NCBI GenBank assembly: GCA_022818135.1
Contig: JAFMSR010000002.1
Coordinates: 41,414,745 to 41,478,744, forward strand
DNA length: 64,000 nucleotides
Reading direction: 5' to 3'
From: Saxidomus purpurata
Lineage: Eukaryota; Mollusca; Bivalvia; Venerida; Veneridae
In this document: piece after piece, positions 50,790-63,394 of the stretch
How the letters are laid out: each line of letters starts with the position of its first letter
Position numbering within the stretch: the stretch's first letter is position 1
Position numbers and translations under genes: made by a program
Notes under the pieces: generated by a model
Databases searched by the model: none
Seen by the model: the letters and a program-made list of their open reading frames with translations, nothing else
What the model was told of the DNA's origin: nothing

Positions 50790-51939
50790 CTGGAACAGAC
50801 AACATCATTATAAGACATGTATTTTATTGTTCTCTCTTAACCAAAAAACATACTTACATCCAGGATCTTTTAAATAGAATAGACTGGCAATGGCAATGGT
50901 GAAAGATATATCCATATTGATATCTAGTAAAGTTTTTTTTTATGAACGAGCAAATGATATGGTACAGTAAACTCAATAACGGTTTGTCAGATAATTTTCA
51001 AACTTCATAACTATAATTAACAAAAACAGACAATATTTCTTTGAAAGACATCAGCAGTCCATATAGCAATATTTCAAAACTGAATTAAATGTTAGAGTAA
51101 AACACTTTAAAGGTAACTTTTCAAGAAGCTGTTTCAAAGTTCAAGTCTTAGATAATAATTATGTTGATGCTTGTTATTCAATGAAAAATAAAAAATAATA
51201 TGGAAAAAGAAAATCAATGCACTAATAGATTAAACATTTATCAACATGTTTGGGCGGTAAAGCTGTATTCAGGATAAATGTATATATAAACAATTATGAG
51301 ACATTCTTATTGTAGTGTCTGTTTCCAGATTATTCTATTGAAGGTCCTTGTTAAAACATAATTAAATCTTTCATACTGACAAACTTTAATGCTGACAAAA
51401 AGACAGTGAAAAGCTATTAAATGCACTGTCTTTAAAAAATGAAGACTCCCGAAATTCTTTAATAAATACATGTATCATATGCAATTTGAATGGGGATAAA
51501 AGTCTACGAAATCTTCAATAGGATTTTGATTTATACTCATGAAACATTTTAATAACATTAAATCCACAGCAAATGCTACATCTCCGCCCACGGCAAGCCT
51601 TCAATCTTGACCTGTGCAACATGCATCCTATCAACCATATTCAATCAGTGCACGCACATTTTTTACATCAATGGAGTGCTTGGAAGATAAAGTAGATGGC
51701 AACAAAATGCTGCCAAGAGAATTTCTGAGACAAAAAATTTGCATCAAAATAAAATCCCCCTGCTATAATTTCATAATCAATGAGTCATTTTATTTATCTT
51801 GTTCCGTTACAAACAGCTTTTGTGGGTATTACCAGTAGAAAATCAGTTTAAGATGAAAGTTATCAATGAACTAGATGGGTTTTTTATATTTTTTTTTTTT
51901 AAATACTGGTATGACTGTATATTTTCCTATTCCAATTGA

Positions 51940-52110
51940 AGATCTGCGATTTTTTCAATTTTCACCTCCATGTGACTTTGACTTTTGTCCTAGTGACCTC
52001 TTTCTTAATAGGTTTCAGGCTAAAGAACTCCCCCATCAGTTGCAAAAAGGTTCAACATTTATAGTGCCCTGTGACAGTAAACTTTGACCTTGTGATCCCA
52101 AATCATCCGG
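51940..52110. mobile_element. Decayed 'gacctttgacct'-type repeat fragment
   Basis: 'ccatgtgactttgacttttg', 'tcctagtgacct' and 'aaactttgaccttgtgatcc' resemble repeats at 29400-29460 and 54395-54545 in this window. Ends are undefined. Confidence 0.4.
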
Positions 52111-52434
52111 TTAATGCCAACCTCTGTATTATGTCTGAAGATTATAAGCAAAATCATTTTCTGGTTTACTATCTGAAATCATTGTGCCATCCAAACATTC
52201 AGACAAAGAACACATTAACGTGTCTGGCAGACATACAAATCATTGTTTTATTTTTAAACTTCAATTTTAAAATTATCATCCACCAAGATAAAATGTTGTA
52301 AATGACTGTTGTAAACTGTGTTGTAGATCTGACAAACTGAAGGTTTTTCCTGTGACACAACCAGAAAAGAATATCAGTAAAAGGAATATTGTGTTTATAG
52401 TTCCTTCGAAATGCAAAACTGACAGAAAGATCCA

Positions 52435-53400
52435 TTCCTGCTTTGCCAGAAAATTGTCTCAAACAGGGTAGGTAAATTTAGCACTGCATTACTGGTAGAA
52501 TGTCTCAAACTGGGTAATTAAATCTAGCCCTGCATATCTGGTAGAATGTCTCAAACAGGGTAGGTAAATAAAGCCCTGCATTGCTAGTAGAATTTCTCAA
52601 ACTGGGTAGATAAATTAAGCCCTACATTTCTGGAAGCATGTCTCAAACTGGGTAGATAAATCTAGCCCTGCATTACTGGTAAAATGTCTCAAACAAGGCA
52701 TGTAAACCTAGCCCTGCATTACTGGTAGAATGTCTCAAACTGGGTAGGTAAATCTAGCCCTGCATTACTGGTAGAATGTCTTAAACTAGGTAGATAAATC
52801 TAGCCCTGCATTACTGGTAGAATGTCTCAAACAGGGCATGTAAATATAGCCCTGTACAACTGGTAGAATGTCTCAAACTGGGTAAGTAAATCTAGCCTTG
52901 CATAACTGGTAGAATGTCTCAAATTGGGTAGGTAAATCAAGCCTTGCGTAACTGGTAAAATGTCTCAAACTGGGTAGGTAAATCTGGCCCTGCATTACTG
53001 GTAGAATGTCTTAAACTGGGTAGATAAACTTAGCTCTGCATAAGTGGTAGAATGTTTCAAACTGGGTAGGTAAATCTAGCCCTGAATAACTGGTAGAATG
53101 TCTCAAACAGGGTAGGTTAATCAAGCCTTGCATAACTGGTAGAATGTCTCAAACTGGGTAAGTTAATATAGCCCTGCATTACTGGTAGAATGTCTTAAAC
53201 AGGGTAGGTAAATCTAGCCCTGCATTACTGATAGAATGTCTCAAACAGGGTTTGTAAATCTAGCCATGTATAACTGGTAGAATGTCTCAAACTGGGTAGG
53301 TAAATCTAGCCCTGCATTACTGGTAGAATGTCTTAAACTGGGTAGGTAAATCTAGCACTGCATTAGTGGTAGAATGTCTCATACAGGGTAGCTAGATCCA
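52435..53400. repeat. 46-bp minisatellite, about 20 copies
   Basis: The unit contains gtagaatgtctcaaactggg and taggtaaatctagccctgca plus ttactg, with frequent point variants. A distinct degraded extension ('ggtgtctcatacagggtagc') runs on to about 53590. It lies in the large intron of the minus-strand gene. Confidence 0.92.
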
Positions 53401-54184
53401 TGTAGCTGAAATTTAGGGAGGGTAGCAATGGAGATCTATCCCACATCAGTTAAGGGAGGATGTCTCATACAGGGTAACAAGATCCTTTGAGCAGCGGTTA
53501 AGGGAAGATGTCTCATACAGCAGCAGTTAATGGAGGGTGTCTCATACAGGGTAGCAAGATCCATCCTGCATCAATTAAGGGACTGGGTGTCTCACATTCA
53601 GCAGGAAGAAGATGGAAACTCCGTTAGTGTAAGAATGAGATGACACAATTACTGGGATAGGCGGACATCAACAGGACCAGACAATAACATATACTGTTGT
53701 TAAACAGTGCTGAAAGAATAATTTGGAACTTCGGCTTCAGTGGCTGCTCTCATGGTAACATGCCTGTGTATTTCATGCACAGAACAACTACAATAACTGC
53801 CACACTAAATTAAACATCAGAGACGTAATCTGTTATTTAACAAGAGGTGTTTATAAAACATTCATGCTCCCCTGGGGTGCTTGTCTGCATAACATCAGCA
53901 AATTTCATAAACACAACACCCAAATGCAAAACTTAACCAATGAGGACATCCTTCATGATCATGTGACCAATAGAACTTGTCAGTTAAATGAAACTCAGAC
54001 AAGTTTATAAAGCTGTGAAGTATTTTACTGGAAGAGGTAACAAAAGGACTGTGCTCCTACCAACAGAAATGATTTCATGTTGCTAAATGTAAGTATTAAA
54101 CAAAATACAGTATACCCGCTACTGAAGAAACATTTTCTTGAGTACTGACTGGGCTAAAAATGACTGTACCATTATGCACAGATA

Positions 54185-54300
54185 TTTGGGTTCAAGTCCC
54201 ATTTGGGTTATGACCACATCTCTGAGTATAACAATGTACCGGCACACTCAAAACAACATGATAAGTTACAAGCTTTCATAACAAACCGTAAATCAAACTA
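54185..54300 (+). mobile_element. tRNA-derived SINE, copy 3 (diverged)
   Basis: B box 'gggttcaagtccc' (54188-54200), then 'gttatgaccacatctctgag' and a tail 'gataagttacaagctttcat' match the SINE at 15361 with many changes. Confidence 0.5.
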
Positions 54301-54394
54301 GTAAAATTAACTTATGATGGCAGTACAGGTGTGAAACTATACTGATATATTAATCCTTAAGCTGAACTTGAAACATAATGAATTATGACTTAAG

Positions 54395-54548
54395 GACCAA
54401 TAGGTCACTATGACCTTGACCTTTGACCTGTTGACTTTAGAATCAACATGAGTCAACTGCATGACCAAACTCCCTACCAAGTTTGAGGGTCCTAAGCTCA
54501 ATCATTGCAGAGTTATTGACGGGAAACCGTTTTGTCTTTTAACAAAGA
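54395..54548. mobile_element. Decayed 'gaccttgacctttgacct' repeat
   Basis: 'actatgaccttgacctttga' followed by 'aatcaacatgagtcaactgc' and 'gagttattgacgggaaacc' has the layout of a repeat seen in other pieces here (29360-29460). Orientation and class are uncertain. Confidence 0.45.
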
Positions 54549-56269
54549 CAAGCAATAACCTCTGATCTTCAGAGGAGCATTAAAACCCAGGTAAAAACAG
54601 TAAACCTATGTATAATAAGGGATCATATGAACATATTTGCTGACAGATTAGAAGTTAGTTTTTACAATTTTACAGAAACAGTATAATGAGCTATAACGTA
54701 AGGAACTAGACAGAATTACATTCAACAAAAAACTCTTGTCTTTCCTGTAACAAGTCTTAAAATATTGACCAATCATCAGTCTCATGAGATATTCAATATA
54801 AAGCAACTGCAGTCAGCTACCAGAATGGCTAATAGCACGTGACTTAAATTAGTGCACATGTACCTGTGATAAGTGAATGGCTGCTTGGGGTATAACAATA
54901 GGTATTTCCTTGGGTATGAAGCTGCTAAATAGAGATGCCCACTTATACAGGCTCAACTGAATAAATAATACTATATTAAATTTAGCTTGATTTACTTATT
55001 ATCTCTAGCGACAGAGTTGAGGGGACAAAGACAATATGCTTGGTTACAGGAAGGTGAGGTATCAGTAGCAGCTAATGCATCAAAGTTCTCTAGTAGTTCG
55101 TTAACACGTGTCTACACAAATACTCACAATATTACACTGGTTCTTCCTGTAATATGTCCAGTACAATACATATGTAATATAAATATCGACATATATATCA
55201 ATAATAAGTAAAATTATATACTATAAAATATATACAATACTATATATCTGTCATTATAGTATAGACACTGACTTTATTACAGAACATAAAGTAACCATAG
55301 ACTGCATAGCTCTTACAAAATAAGACAGATTTCCATTAAATTTTGCAATAAAACATTAGAGATTGTTTATCAGAAATCCTAATAGGCGTGCCTGTAAAAC
55401 AGAATAGACTAAACAGAACGGGTTGTAAATGCGTGACTTGTGCATTTTCTGCATGTCATACTTGTCTAGATACCCCTCAACATAGAGTATTCAAACAATC
55501 AGGATGTTAAACTGACAATGTCTGGCAGTGTTTTAGTTCTTGGGAATATTTTGGTGCTCGAATTATTGTTTTCGTCAGTTTACAGGGTATGATCAAAGCT
55601 ATATTACTGGGCCTGCTGTGCACTCACTTCCTTGGATTATGCAAATACCTTGGTTCTGTAGATGGAAAATAAAGAGCCTGTCTAAAGAACTGCAGCAAAA
55701 CAGAACGAAGAACTGGACATCAGACAATGTAACTTGATTATACAACACCTATATAAAATTAAGGTGAAAATATTCTCCAACTTCTACCAAACAAGCCTCA
55801 CCATGGGAGAACTGCTATGCAAATGCGGCAACTGACGATAATTTATAACCCTTTTATTATTACATATGTGTTGTTTTTTCGCATTAGCTAAATAAGATGG
55901 CTTTTGACCGACTTTTTAGACCAATTAAATGTTACGAATGCGTAGGTAATGGAATTTGTATACACCCCTCTGCTTAAAATAGACTGCCATTCATGGTTCA
56001 GGTGTATACAGTACCGCCTGTTTTATGAATGAATACTTTGCAGTATACGATATATTTGAACAGCTGCAGGTTGGAATATTCCTACATATAGAAGGTAACT
56101 GTTGGTTTCGATGTATCGCATTTTAGTTTAATCAAGTGGGCACCAAAAGTGATATTTTCATGGGTGGCCCATGAAAGAGCGGTTGGGGGGGAGCGGGGGT
56201 ATAATCCACCATTAAATTTTGATAAACCACCAAAAAACATGTAACAGGATAACCATAAAACAATTAATC

Positions 56270-56580
56270 TATGGCTAGAACTTTAAAATGTTTTGCCCTC
56301 TTATACTTTGTCAGAATAACCAATAATTTTGTGACAATATCTAAGTACAAAAAGGGGCATAACTCTGTCAAATATGACCTTGACCTACAAAATTTGGCAC
56401 AATCACGACCCTTTTGTCATAAGTAATACAATTTGAAAGTTTGACAAAGAAAACTTGTTAGAAATGGCAAAGACATAGCCAACATTAAGTTTTTGTGACA
56501 GACTGACCAACCGACTCAGACAGACTGACAGACAAAGCCATTCTTATGCATTACCTTTTCTCCAAAAGAGTGATACAAAA
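56270..56580. mobile_element. Repeat element fragment shared with 29830-30265
   Basis: 'tttgtcagaataaccaataa', 'tgaccttgacctacaaaatt' and 'gacccttttgtcataagtaa' are shared in order with the other copy, followed by a (gactgacaga)-rich tract. It directly abuts the next element. Confidence 0.55.
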
Positions 56581-56584
56581 AATG

Positions 56585-57955
56585 AACAAGAGCTGTCCAT
56601 AAGACAGCAAGCTCGACTATTGTGGGTGTTTGCTAATAAAACAAAACTTTTATCAGTATAATTGCAAAACAAAATTCTGCTAACTGCTAAGTATAAACTA
56701 GGAAAGTTGAATCATAAAAAAAGTCAAAATCTATCACTATATATTTAATTTTTGGTAAATTAATTGTTTGATACAAAATGTACCCCTGAACACTATTGCT
56801 AAGTTTGATATAGCTACCATAAGTGGTTACTGAGATATGTGCATGATAGTACCTTGCATGCAAAACTTTAACAGAATTTTCAAAGTCAAACAAGGGCCAT
56901 AATTTGCACTAAATTTAAACAAGAGTTATCTGTCTTGACTGTGTGACACCCCTTAAGACATTAACAAAGTTTCAAGTCAATATCATAAGTGGTTACTGAG
57001 ATATGTGCATAATAGTACCTAGCAGGCTAAACTTTAACCAAATTTTCAAAGTCAAATAAGGGCCATAATTTGTATCAAATTTATACAAGAGTTATCTGAC
57101 TTGACTGTGTGACACCCCTAGAGACATTAACCAAGTTTCAAGTCAATATCATAAGTGGTTACTGAGATATGTGCATGATAGTACCTAGCAGGCAAAACTT
57201 TAACCAAATTTTCAAAGTCAAACAAGGGTCATAATTTGTATTAAATTTAAACAAGAGTTATCTGATTTGACTGTGTGACACCCCTGAAGACATTAACAAA
57301 GATCAATATCATAAGTGGTTACTGAGATATGTGCATGATAGTACTTAGCAGGCAAAACTTTAACCAAATTTTCAAAGTCAAACAAGGGTCATAATTTGTA
57401 CTAAATTTATACAAGAGTAATCTGTCTTGACTGTGTGACACCTCTAGAGACATTAACCAAGTTTCAAGTCAATATCATAAGTGGTTACTGAGATATGCGC
57501 ATGATAGTACCTATAGCAGGCTAAACTTTAACCAAATTTTCAAAGTCAAACAAGGGTCATAATTTGTACTAAATTTATACAAGAGTAATCTGACTTGACT
57601 GTGTGACACCCCTAGAGAAATCAACCAAGTTTCAAGTCAATATCATAAGTGGTTACTGAAATATGTGCATGATAGTACCTAGCAGGCAAAACTTGAACCA
57701 AATTTTCAAAGTCAAACAACAGCCATAATTTGTACTAAATTTATACAAGAGTTATCTGACTTGATTGTATGACACCCCTAAAGACATGAACAAAGTTTCA
57801 AGTCAATATCATAAGTGGTTACTGAGATATGTGCATGATAGTACTTAGCAGGCAAAACTTTAACCAAAGAAGCAATGCCGACATCGACGTCAACGCCAAC
57901 GCACAAGTGACTGTAATAGCTCTCCATATTCTCCGAATAGTCAAGCTTAAAACCA
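56585..57955. mobile_element. Inverted-repeat element with 166-168-bp internal repeats
   Basis: The left end has a hairpin gctgtc-cataa-gacagc and AAGCTCGACTATT. The right end (57934-57948) carries the inverted form AAGCTTGACTATTC. Between them about six tandem units, spaced 166-168 bp with one deleted copy, share 'caagtcaatatcataagtgg' and 'ttactgagatatgtgcatga'. No transposase frame is present. Confidence 0.7.
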
Positions 57956-59344
57956 GCATCAAAAATAACATGAAGTGAGAAAAGGTAAAAAAAGTAAGCT
58001 ATACAAAGTAACTGTTAATTTAGGTGAAAGTTTGATAAATATCACTGAAGGAACACAAAAGTTAATATTTTAGCTGGAGGCATAGCTGTATAGTAAGCCT
58101 ATTTTGTAGATACATTTGTAGATAGTACATAATCATTATGAAAAAAGATGCAACATTTGTACAGGTATCATTTACTTATCAAATGATGATCAGTACTGGT
58201 TATTAATTTTCACATCAAACGCTACATAAATCTGGAGCACATGTTTATCAGTGCCTTAAGAATTTCTACAAAAATTCTCTCTCAAACTAAAGATAATACC
58301 CGAAAAATTAAGAGCAGCCATCACACATATTCATTTAAGTCGCAGTTATAGCCACTTTGTTGCTATTTGCGTAATTTACTTGACAGTTTTAACTTACAAT
58401 ATCCACTCTAAGTAGTTTCACTTATAAAAATCGATACAATAATGATCAGAGATTCTGCAATTTTCAATAAAACTAAATCTTCCAGAACTTTTAATCTGGC
58501 AAAATACAACTTTTGAAAGTGAAGTACGATAAAATGCAAGGAATAATCAGTGAATTGGTAATAATAAATAAATTTTGCAGTGCAAACGCACAATTTCCTA
58601 GAAAATTGCACAAAATTATACAAAAGCAGATTGTTTTCATTTGTAGTGTCTTTATGCAAGTGATAACCCAAACACTTCAACAAAGCTTTATTAATATTCA
58701 GTAATGACGAAAATGCATTTGTATAAATTTTTACAGTTTTTCATGAGTTTAGGAGAGTTTATGTTATTGATTTATATGCACTAAATTTTCCAAAGAACTG
58801 AGGATGTAGCAATATACATGCACAAAGTACATACTTGTTTCAGAATAATTTAACAGAATCTTACTACAGCACCAATATCAGCGTTTGGGAAGTTTGCACT
58901 TGATAAGTTTTATTCACAAAGGACCCAGATCACTATGGCAAATCTATTAAACAATGGCCAACCTTAGAAAACAAGCTGCTCAAATTTATTAGGAAGTAAA
59001 TAAACCATCATTGAAATGGCAATAAAAACCTTGATAAACCAAACAACAGCACCATAGAACTCTACATTAGCCAGGTAAGGTAATGTGACTAAATATAAAA
59101 AATATGTATTGTGTTGTAAACATTGGGTAGAGCTTCCAAGATAAAGAACAGACAGTGCCTATCTGGAAATTTTTTGTCTATTCATGAATCTTAACTATCA
59201 AGTGCATGGGTTAACATGGCTGTTGATCAACTTTATCTCAAGATATTTTTGCATATTGACATTTTGTTAAGGTTCGATATCTGATCAGCTAAATATGCAC
59301 AACAAAGGCCTGGTACTGATTCATTCGTACAAAGTTATACCGAA
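57956..59344. other. Intron or intergenic, nothing recognised
   Basis: Open frames at 58408-58704 on both strands are AT-rich and show no domain. No repeat structure or exon is supported. Confidence 0.35.
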
Positions 59345-59910
59345 ACCTAAATATAGTAAAACTTCGATAACTCGAGGTCACCAGGGGATGAGTACAATGC
59401 TTGAGTTATCCGAGTTCTCGAGTTATCCGAATCATGGAAAGTTTACAAGTTTTTCTGCTGCGACGTATCTTATGAACAAATTGTATTTGGGGACCTTTAT
59501 GTTGTAGTAGGATTTATACATTCATTTATTTAATTAACTAACAAACCCCGATTACCGTTTTGTATTTATTTGATTAAATCCTGTTTTGTTTACACTGGAC
59601 AGCCGATTAATAATTAATAAACAAACAAGCAATTAACAATAGTTTTTCTGATGTGCCAAAATAATGATGCACCAGCAGAGAACAGAAAAATCTGATAATA
59701 AGTGACCTCGACTTGCCACAGGTAATTTAGTAAAACATCTACCTGGCGGGACCACAGGTGTTCCTCATGTTATGCCAGGTTCTCCAGTTATTTATGCTCG
59801 AGTTATCCATGGTGATTTCTGGTTAAACATAGAAGTAAAATGGCCGGGGCCGACAGGAACCCTCGAGATATCCCGGGTTCCTGAGTTATCGATACTCAAG
59901 CTAATGAAGT
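59345..59910. mobile_element. Possible pogo/Tigger-like MITE
   Basis: The left end 'agtaaaacttcgataactcg' resembles the CAGT-AAACCTCGATAACTCG type terminus of pogo-like elements, from memory. The 'tcgagttatcc' motif recurs at 59412 and 59799, and 'ctgagttatcgatactcaag' (59881-59900) may be the opposite end. No transposase frame. The class is a guess. Confidence 0.4.
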
Positions 59911-61136
59911 ATTATGAAAATAGGCAAAATACCTATATCGGGCGAAAGCATAACAGGAATTTCATTTTTAGAAATGGTACGAATTTTCGGGGACGCAAAA
60001 ACAGTTCAAAAGTTCCTCCCAAAAGACGGTGCTCGTTATAGTATGTTATCGTCATCGTCCATGGGTGCGGACAATTGAAATCTTCCATGGGTAATCGTGA
60101 ATTCATTAATTTTATTGCTTTCAGTAAATTCAATTAAATACTCTAAAATACTTTTACCCCCCCCCCGCCTTTCCCCACCCCCCCCCCACGCCCTTTGAGC
60201 TTTCGCCCGTATTACTGTAGCATTTTGGGAGCTAATTGTGTACAAACTTTGTGTAGACACATTGGGGCTGACAAATCGGTATGGCCTCTTGCCCTAAAGA
60301 GTGAAAATTGAAGCTAGAATACTGAAGATGGTTCTTTTCAACCTCCACACCCTATATATATATATGTTGATTCCATAGATGGCGTTGTTAGTTTGCAAGA
60401 GGGTATAATTTGTTAATAGATTTAAGCTAAACTTAAATGGTATACTGATTATGTATATAAGTCCAAAGTTTGAGGACAAAGCAGCAAATATTGTCTTATA
60501 ACCTTTGGCCCCTCTAGGTGACCTATAACCTTTGACCACTATGTGTGACCTTGAACAAGACCAGAATACTATAATGTACATTACAACTTTCTAAAATTTA
60601 ACTTAGTAACCGTGGTTTTCTGTTCTACACAGCTTAAAACAAAAAGAATGAACTCCCCCTGCATAAATTTAATGGAAATCTGGACAAAGAAGGAAGTTTC
60701 TTTCACAAACAAAAGATCTATGACATTTACAGATGCTGGACTTCAAACTGGATTGGTTAATAGTAAAGCTGAGCTAAAACCAAAGACATAAGCTAAGGAA
60801 ATAGTTTTCTGTGACAAAAATCTTTCTATTACTGGATAAGCAAATCTAAGAGAGAAATGACAAAATTATCAGGGAATATAGAATGCAAAACACAAAATAT
60901 AACAATTTAGAATGTACATTTCTTGCCAGCAATCTAAATCTTGATTACCAGCTTTGCGACTTTAGAAGTATGTCCACCATCAACGATAAAGTAACACTAA
61001 ATGTAGGATTTATAGAGTTTATGTTACAGTATTAATGTCAACTGTAGAGTAAACTGTACTCTAAGGAATTAAAAGATAATGGCAGATTCAGACAAACTGC
61101 TACAGGAAGGGCCATACAACATGAAGATATACTTAC
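59911..61136. other. Intron of the minus-strand gene, little recognised
   Basis: C-runs at 60158-60187 and a 'ctctaggtgacctataacct' repeat-like piece at about 60512-60555. No exon is seen. Confidence 0.35.
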
Positions 61137-61215
61137 AATATGGTTTTCTGGAAGTAGGCTTCCATTAACACCAGAAGTTGGACGCTTCTTTTCCTGTCTC
61201 TCTTGTCTTCTTCGT
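61137..61215 (-). CDS. Unidentified gene, internal exon with basic segment
   Basis: On the minus strand, acceptor tttatttcag (AG = complement of 61216-61217) and donor gtaagtat (from 61136) bracket 79 nt. One nucleotide completes a codon, then 26 codons read RRRQERQEKKRP followed by TSGVNGSLLPENHI, ending in phase 0. That phase joins the 50688-50789 exon directly. The other two frames are less likely: one has a stop and one breaks the downstream join. The Arg/Lys cluster could be a juxtamembrane stop-transfer region or a nuclear signal. With the PDZ-type tail, a membrane protein's cytoplasmic end is a reasonable inference. Family not recognised. Confidence 0.6.
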
Positions 61216-63336
61216 CTGAAATAAACACAACATTCTTACACTCTTTCAAAATGTTTAGACAATACCTTGAATATAATCATGTTTTCAGATCTTTTACATA
61301 TTTCTCTTTTTGTAACTAAAAGTTCTATGGCAACTTTTTCAACATCTTTGTTTTTATCTTAAATTATGAGTGACTATGATCTGTTCTTGTATCTAACTGA
61401 TAGACATCCAAAACAGAAAATGGTGCTAGACATTGTTTAAAGAAGACAGCATTAGCTTTAAAACATTAAAACACCAGAATTATCATTGAATATGATTAAA
61501 CTGCTCCAAGAAATGCCCCTTGTCACAAGAAAAGGCTTCTTCCATTATGTTAACCTCAATAATTTTATGGTTAACATTATGTGACATGCTTTTTGAAATC
61601 CAGAATGACTGGTTCAGACACAAAATGAAGTCACATGACCTTTAAAATGTGACCTTGAGTTTGAACAAAGACAGCTGAGACACCCATCACTATTTACAGT
61701 ATCGTGATATGGTGAACATTTAACTCAAATTTTGTGAAAATCCTTCAGTTGGTTTAAGAGATAGGGAGCAGCCACGAATTCCAACACACCCACCAGCCCA
61801 GTCAGAACAATCAACTGACAAATTGACTCCTACATAACCCCAGGGGAATAATCAACGCTCTGGTGTTTTTCTTACAGATACAAAGCATTTCCATATTGAG
61901 ATTTTATTGCCTACACTGGGATTATACATCCTAAACTTCTACACCTACTTTCTAATCAAATAAACTGGTATATTTTAGCCATCTACATTTTCATGCATCT
62001 TCCAGCACCCTTGCGATGAAATCAATGACTTCACATTACTGTCTGAACCTATATCAGTGTTACACTTTCATCCTTTGAGATATGATACTCATGCCGACCT
62101 TATAAAAGATAGCCACTGACCAATCAAATCAGATTTTACATACAGTTTTATGCAATGCATAATGGATTCATAATGCCAAAGAATTCATGTCAGAAGTTAG
62201 GCCAAGGAATTATCTGGTCTTTTACTGTAGGGGATAATTTTTCCCAACGTTATCTTCAGTGATAAATACATCAGTCTCTGTCTTTTCATTCTTCCGGTTA
62301 GATTTCCAGACTTCACTGACAGGACACATAATGCCATATGCAAGTGTTCTGCATATTTTACTTAATAAATAACAGATTTCTTTAAATGTAACGTCTAATC
62401 CATAAAATGTCAGATTTATGTGGAATAAACCCAACGATCTGCAAGTAACTCTTCCTATCATTTCCTTAAAGACACATGAATAATTCATTGACCACCTACT
62501 ACATGTTCATGTCTTGGAGTAAAGCCTGTGAAAACTGTGCAGTACTAAAAGTTAATTAAACAAGCCCTGCTGTGAGAAAACAAGTTTATTTTTGCTTGTA
62601 GACATTGTAAATAAATACTAATCAGTACATGACCTAAAGAAATGGATTATATATATATACATATATAGCTTACTAAATGTCACTTCAATAGACAAGATCC
62701 GACTGTTATATTCTACTGATATTCTGTCGCTGATAGAGGAAATGGAATGTTGACTTGCGAATCTATAATGGTGGCCAAACCAAGAAACAATATATTAAGC
62801 TTTTTTTTTTTAATTGTTTGTAGTTCGGGCAAACCATGAATTTTCTCCCCTGGTGAACTCCTTGACTCCCATGCATACTGGTACCTAACAAAATTTTTAA
62901 ATCGAGGGAGTTTTGTTTTACCTGACTGCAATACCCAGCAAGTTTTGTCCAAAGATTATGATATATAATTTAGCAAAATTGTGTAAAAATGCCCGTACAT
63001 AATATATAGCCAAAAGATAGGTGAGCTTGATTGCAAACCAGACACACATTTCAAACATACATTGGTGCTTGAACCACTTTCCCTCGTGAATTCTTTTTTT
63101 GGTGTTATATAATAAGCTTAACTTGATCTGAATTCAAATTGTTTGCAAAGCCAGCAAGCTGGTGAACATTTACACTTTTTTTTACACATTTGTTACAGAC
63201 AATATACATCACACCATAAAATTATTTAGAATTGATATTAATTTCTGAGACATCTCGTGATCTGCTGTTGTTAGTCAGACATGAAGCAGACGGTCAGAAA
63301 ACAATTTCAACTGCCCCCAAAAAGGTAGAAACTTAC
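61216..63336. other. Upstream region of the minus-strand gene, no confident exon
   Basis: Open frames at 62222-62488 and 62713-62952 (minus) show no recognised domain. A TA microsatellite lies at 62650-62668. Confidence 0.35.
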
Positions 63337-63394
63337 CAGAAGAAAACAAGAGGGTCAAGTGGGGCTGAGTTTACAGAGGAAGACATGACAACTG
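63337..63394 (-). CDS. Candidate internal exon, minus strand (tentative)
   Basis: 58 nt between an acceptor-like 'cagctcacag' and a strong donor gtaagttt. One frame is open and reads VVMSSSVNSAPLDPLVFF. The other two contain stops. A direct join to the exon at 61215 would create TGA at the junction, so it would need an intermediate exon, or it is not an exon. The N-S...D-P-L-V-F shape recalls the end of GPCR helix 7, but with one residue too many. Confidence 0.2.
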
